Program-made: the position numbers and the translations under genes | Notes under the pieces: generated by a model | What the model saw: only the letters and a program-made list of their open reading frames with translations | What the model was told of the DNA's origin: nothing | The model's database searches: none | Assembly: GCA_025716815.1 (NCBI GenBank) | Contig: JAIXMN010000006.1 | Coordinates: forward strand, 248,001-312,000 | Source: Dichotomocladium elegans | Lineage: Eukaryota > Mucoromycota > Mucoromycetes > Mucorales > Lichtheimiaceae | Direction: 5' to 3' | DNA length: 64,000 nucleotides | Part shown: piece by piece, positions 59,487 through 64,000 of the stretch | Layout: every line of letters starts with the position of its first letter | How positions within the stretch are numbered: position 1 is the first letter of the stretch

Positions 59487-59972
59487 AGCTGTTTAGATTT
59501 CGAAAATAAAAAGAGAAATGGAAGAGAGAAGAGAGAAGAGAGAGAGTTGAGTGTGGACAATAGACCAAAGTAGGCAATCAAATCAACAATTCAAGTGTGG
59601 TATCACAAATCCAATTTGGTCGGCCAGAAAAAAAAAAGGAGGGGTAGTGTATGAGCACTGCAAAGGGGAAAGAGGAGTCCCACCACACAACCTATTTGCA
59701 TTCCTGCACCAACCTATCGGCACGAATACAATAAGCTTCAGTATCCGCGCTATCCAGCTGGGGGGGAGGGGGTTGGACGGGTATTCATGCTCGTTTCAAC
59801 TGATCACATATGTAGCGTATATAGTGAGCATTCACTGCGATGAGATACGTAAACAAGAGAAGCCATGAGCTGCTGCCTTATTGGTCATGCACCGGAGCAA
59901 AACATACCACCAGAATGCCTTTCCTTACTGTCTGTCTCTTCTTCTTTCCCCCACACCCCCTTTATTTAACCT
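59487..59972. promoter_or_regulatory. Divergent promoter of the RhoGAP and F-box genes
   Basis: 486 bases between two start codons. It contains a GA-rich tract at 59515-59547 (CT-rich for the RhoGAP strand), a G run at 59760-59771 and a pyrimidine-rich stretch just before the F-box ATG (59935-59965). Elements were judged by composition only. Confidence 0.4.
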
Positions 59973-61859
59973 ATGGCGCGCGAGACCCTCCATGATGATG
60001 GCTGGTGCTTCTTGCCGCACGATATCCTTCTTTGGATCAACGGGTATCTGGACCATGAGGACCGATATGCTTGTTTACATGTATGCCGTCAGTGGTATTC
60101 TGTCTTTGTTCTGCAATTCTACGCAAAAGTGGCAATCCTGAATGTGCAGCAGTGCACCCGGCTATCGACTCATTTGGACACAGTTGGAGATGGCATTCGG
60201 AATCTCCAGGTGAAGTTGAGCACTGATGATCTTGAGGCATGGCGTCGCCTTTCGCAATGGCATTTTCCGGCACTTCAGTCCCTCAGTATATTCACTTTTG
60301 ATAAACAGCACTTTCCCCACACGACCTCTTCGTGCGATGCAGTCTCCGCCACCGCTAACCGCAGCGAATTCCGCAGTATGATTACCGGCTTCATAGCTCT
60401 GCAGTCATCCTTGACCTATCTTGACCTATCCGTTCCGCATCTGCATAATGCGTTGTTACTGTCTGTGCTTAAAAAGTTGCCGAGACTTTTGACTCTTGAG
60501 CTTAACGGGATGAGCGGGTACCTTACCTGTGCCGATATGGACTACATCCATGAGAGCTGTCCCGAACTGCGGCACGTTAAAATATCGGCTGAGCAATTTA
60601 TCACGCAGGGACGCGCTCTGCGACGCAATCGCAACCTGTGGGAGCCACGAGCGGATGTCCAGATGCAACTGCCTGTTGCGGGGCAACACGACGCAGAAGA
60701 TATTCTGCTAAGGCTTTTTCCTTTGGACACATCACAGCGCCCCGTGGCCTCGAAGCTCGTCAGTCTTCATGTATCCATCTACCGCGGGCTTGAGGAGCAC
60801 ATGTGCGACTGGTTCGTCTATGCTTCTCGCAACTACCCACATCTTCAGTGTCTCTCTCTCGAGGCCCGCCCGGAGAACCAGTGTCGCGTAGGCGAGCGAG
60901 AGTTCGAGTTTGACCTTCTCAATATGATCATGGACTACCGATGGGCCGACGCAGTCTGGAAGCGTGCGGAGCTGGTCGCATTCCGCCTTTTTGTGCGGTC
61001 GTGTCCCGAAGTAAAGTCGCTTACCATCAAGCAGCTCTATCTCACCCGCAGCTTCCTTGATACCATCTTCACATGCGAACTCCCAATCACTTCCTTTGGG
61101 TTTACCATGAATATTCATAATCCTTGGCAGACCGGCGACAGAAACTGGTTTTTCTCATCCACGCTCGTCTCTCTCTCGCTCCAAGCATGCATAACCTACC
61201 CCGCAACAAACGTGATGTTCATGACTTTTTTGGGAACGATGCCCTGTCTCAGACATCTCCAGCTTTCCCGTTATGAGGATTTTGACATGGGTACTCTCCT
61301 CCAGCATTGCACGCAGCTTCAGACGCTGACGCTGGAACATCTACCCATTCTCTCGTCTGATCTACCGGCGACATCCGGCAATAAACTGCACACAATCGAG
61401 CTCCGTCATGTCATTGTGAGAGAATCTTTTTTTACCATCATTCCGAAAGGTTTGAGAAACTTGACATTACAAGACACTGCGGTCGTGGGTGCCGAAAAAA
61501 TGGCTTCAAACATGTGGATGCCTCACATTGCATTTGAAACCCTCCATCTCTGCAATCTGCTGGCCGGAGACGCCACCTCCCCAAAGCGCACGACCGTCAA
61601 AGTCAGGTCATCCCGGCTCTTTGTTTTCTTCGGCGTCGAGACAAATGGCACGCCGTGCCGCTGGTATGATGAACGCCGATCAACGACGATTGCTGATGAA
61701 CGCATTCTGGGAATTCGTCCTCTTTCTTCAAAACAAGTTGACGAAGACATATTGGGACGTACCCAACGACATAGGCTCCACATCCTATGCCGGTCAGCAC
61801 AAAAAGTTCATATTAACGGAAAACGTCTGTTGGACCAACCCGCAGATCTTTTAGGATAG
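59973..61859 (+). CDS. F-box protein with LRR-like repeats
   Basis: A single long exon of 628 codons. The F-box, which docks on Skp1 in SCF ubiquitin ligases, is at about residues 12-48: FLPHDILLWINGYLDHEDRY, then ACLHVCRQWYSVF. The rest has leucine-rich stretches at irregular spacing (LTYLDLSVPHLHNALL, LRHLQLSRYEDFDMGTLLQH, LQTLTLEHLPIL, LRNLTLQDTAVV), as in F-box/LRR proteins. Families of such proteins are large in Mucoromycota; the substrate cannot be guessed. No intron is needed. The start codon lies right at the F-box, as usual. A second in-frame ATG at residue about 70 would remove the F-box. Confidence 0.85.
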   Translation: MARETLHDDGWCFLPHDILLWINGYLDHEDRYACLHVCRQWYSVFVLQFYAKVAILNVQQCTRLSTHLDTVGDGIRNLQVKLSTDDLEAWRRLSQWHFPALQSLSIFTFDKQHFPHTTSSCDAVSATANRSEFRSMITGFIALQSSLTYLDLSVPHLHNALLLSVLKKLPRLLTLELNGMSGYLTCADMDYIHESCPELRHVKISAEQFITQGRALRRNRNLWEPRADVQMQLPVAGQHDAEDILLRLFPLDTSQRPVASKLVSLHVSIYRGLEEHMCDWFVYASRNYPHLQCLSLEARPENQCRVGEREFEFDLLNMIMDYRWADAVWKRAELVAFRLFVRSCPEVKSLTIKQLYLTRSFLDTIFTCELPITSFGFTMNIHNPWQTGDRNWFFSSTLVSLSLQACITYPATNVMFMTFLGTMPCLRHLQLSRYEDFDMGTLLQHCTQLQTLTLEHLPILSSDLPATSGNKLHTIELRHVIVRESFFTIIPKGLRNLTLQDTAVVGAEKMASNMWMPHIAFETLHLCNLLAGDATSPKRTTVKVRSSRLFVFFGVETNGTPCRWYDERRSTTIADERILGIRPLSSKQVDEDILGRTQRHRLHILCRSAQKVHINGKRLLDQPADLLG

Positions 61860-62247
61860 TCCCAAGCAAAAAGTGCTGCTGTGTATTTCAGCTTGTAAAA
61901 CTCACACACACACACATCTGAGCAAATGACTTGCTGCATTTATCAATTTTCCAAGATGGATACGTCGAAACTTTTTGATCGAAAACCGTGTTTTTATTTT
62001 AATGGAACATGCCAAAAAGGAAAAAGGGAAATGTTGGCGGATGCACAATCTCTCTCTTTTCCTACGGGGAAGGACGATGTATTGTTGAAAGGAATTATCC
62101 AAAAAAGGGGAGTGACAGTGTTACGTCTATGATTCCTAGGGTCATTGGTGCTCTTTTGCCTATTTTAGTCCCGGGATATATCCCTGATTAATGTTTCTTC
62201 TCTCTTTCTTTCTTTTTAGATCCACCTAGATAACGTAGACCGTACCC
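61860..62247. other. Intergenic
   Basis: 388 bases between the F-box gene and the calcium ATPase. A short (CA)n tract lies at 61903-61916. The last 50 bases are CT-rich. No gene is seen. Confidence 0.5.
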
Positions 62248-64000
62248 ATGCATAATGAAGAGCGTCAGCCTCTCTTGGGAGGCCCTATCGGCCACTCATT
62301 CACCATCACCGCCCATGATTTGATGGAGTTTGTTGACCCAAAAAATCCCGATGCCTTGAGACGTCTGGGCGGCATAGACGGCGTCTGCAGATCGCTACGA
62401 GTCGACCCGCATACCGGGCTCTCGTCTGCTCATCAGAACGATATAGAAATGCGCCGGAGGGCTTTTGGGGACAACACATTGCCGATCGCCACCTCCAAGT
62501 CCATCTGGCAGCTCATGATCGCATCTTTGGACGACAAGACACTCAGTAAGAGAGAAGAGTGGGATTCTGTAATGAAGACGTTGACCGCGGTTCCCTCCCT
62601 CGTTTAACGGGTCTAGTCATGCTAACGGTTGCCGCCATCGTATCACTTATCATCGGGCTATGGCAAGACTTTTCATCACAGCATCCGCCGAACGAACCCA
62701 GAGTCAGATGGTGACTATATGTTATGCAACATACACACACAGCATGACGCTCCAAGTGTAACTGTTTTTCAATAGTCATACTAAACCGCTGCCGTTTACT
62801 TCCTTACTAGGGTGGAAGGAGCGGCGATTCTATCCGCCATAGTCACCGTTGTTCTGACGAATACCATCAATGACTATCAAAAGGAATTACAATTCAAGAA
62901 GCTCAACCGGAAAAAAGAGGACAAAAGGGTGACTGTGGTCCGAGACGGGCGGGAGCAGTCGATCAGCGTCGTCGATTTGGTGGTGGGCGATGTCTTGATG
63001 TTCGAGCCAGGTGATGTTGCCCCTGTTGACTGTGTATACCTTTCGGGCTACAATCTGGCGTGTGACGAATCATCTGCTACGGGTGAGTCCGAAGCAGTCA
63101 AGAAGGAGCCAGCTCAAAAGCTCGCTAACGAGGATATCGACTGCTTCATCCTCTCTGGGTCCAAGGTCCTCGAGGGCGTAGCCTACGTATTGGCGATTGC
63201 CGTAGGCACCAATTCATTTTATGGCAAGACGATGGTCGCGCTTCGCACCTCGCGAGATAACAAAGGAGGTGTGACACAGCAGAGCACGCCGTTGCAGCTC
63301 AAGCTGGACGTGCTTGCGGAGCAAATTGCAAAGTTTGGCTTTGGAGCCGCCATCACCATGCTGGTTACACTTGTCATCAAGTATTTTGCCACGACCCCAG
63401 ATATATCAGGCGCCGAAACCATGTCGACCTTAATCAATATCGTCATCCAAACCATCACTATTATTGTGGTGGCCGTACCGGAAGGGCTACCGATGGCAGT
63501 CACCATGTCGCTTGCGTTCGCGACGACCCAGATGCTCAAGGACAGCAACCTTGTGCGCGTTCTCTCTGCTTGCGAGACCATGGGAAATGCTACCACCATC
63601 TGCACCGACAAGACCGGCACTATTACCCAAAATCGCATGACCGTTGTCAAAGGCACAGTTGGGATGGAAACCTTCGAGGATAGCGACGCCGAACGATGGA
63701 TGCAGGGCGTACATCCTGTTGTTGTCGATCTCGTCGTCCAGGGCGTCTCTATCAATTCGACCGCGTACCGAGACGGTGAGGATTTTCTTGGATCTACCAC
63801 AGAGTGTGCTCTGCTCGTATTTGCTGGTCGGCTCGGGGGCGACTTCAGCTCTGTGCGACACGGAGCAGACATTGTCAAAGTGTATCCCTTTACATCGAGG
63901 CGCAAGAGCATGTCCACCATTGTCCGCCTTGATCAATCCAGCTACCGGACTTACACCAAAGGAGCCCCAGAAATCGTGCTCCGCAATTGCACGCGCTATA
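62248..64000 (+). CDS. PMC1: PMC1-type Ca2+-transporting P-type ATPase, 5' part
   Basis: Exons 62248-62545, 62617-62710 and 62811 to beyond the window end. The reading covers about 528 residues. This family (P2B) pumps Ca2+ out of the cytosol into the vacuole or across the plasma membrane. Seen are the first membrane pair (TLIMLTVAAIVSLIIGLWQD, then WVEGAAILSAIVTVVLTNTI), the actuator loop DESSATGESEAVKKEP, the ion-binding VAVPEGLPMAVTMSLAF, and the phosphorylation site Asp 397 in CTDKTGTITQN. The nucleotide-binding FTSRRKSMS and KGAPE blocks follow, and the frame is open at the edge. The N-terminal tail (residues 1-95) has a family-typical LFGxNTLP-like stretch, AFGDNTLPIATSKSIWQL. PMC1 is assigned by family only. 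Confidence 0.93.

Noticed and set aside
1..64000. CRISPR array, prophage or bacterial defence system
   Set aside because: No regularly spaced direct repeats or bacterial operon structure; all recognised genes are eukaryotic and interrupted by introns.

Overview
The window is nuclear DNA of a filamentous fungus. I favour an early-diverging lineage (Mucoromycota, probably Mucorales), but no marker here proves the order. The grounds are many short introns (about 50-240 bases), AT-rich intergenic DNA, a Tubby-family protein, COX18, SPX phosphate transporter, F-BAR/RhoGAP and DUF1765 proteins, and heavy decay of a Tc1/IS630-type transposon. Nothing looks bacterial, viral or organellar. All gene models below come from reading splice sites by eye; reading-frame phase was checked at every junction. 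Layout: 1-13.9 kb is repeat-rich. It holds a large inverted duplication (about 1230-2965 and 12052-13935) that brackets a DUF1765 gene (4627-8072) and a nearly full-length Tc1-type element (9546-11708). From 14.1 to 28.5 kb lies a gene-dense stretch: cytosolic glutamine synthetase, a type II membrane glycosyltransferase-like protein, a hotdog thioesterase, a membrane-anchored GH17 glucanase, the mitochondrial insertase COX18 (minus strand), an SPX-type phosphate transporter and a peroxisomal MaoC hydratase. From 28.5 to 33 kb I see no gene I can defend, only decayed coding-like blocks. From 33 to 36 kb are a TMEM234-like protein, a small DUF6787-like membrane protein and hexokinase. From 36 to 47 kb the sequence is mostly repeats and gene-poor DNA, with a small secreted (possibly GPI-anchored) protein and a Tubby-like protein. 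From 47 to 64 kb are a giant kinesin, another Tc1-type copy, the proteasome ubiquitin receptor Rpn13, an F-BAR RhoGAP, an F-box/LRR-like protein and the 5' part of a PMC1-type calcium ATPase that runs off the window end. The genes do not form a pathway cluster. Common themes are primary metabolism (glutamine synthetase, hexokinase, peroxisomal beta-oxidation), phosphate and calcium transport, cell wall and cytoskeleton/polarity. Points worth a second look are the inverted duplication that seems to have copied the GATA-motif-rich glutamine synthetase promoter, three GC-AG introns, a 19-nt microexon in the Rpn13 gene, two inserts inside the kinesin motor domain, a short opposite-strand passenger ORF in the Tc1-type element, and the many remnants of that one transposon family.
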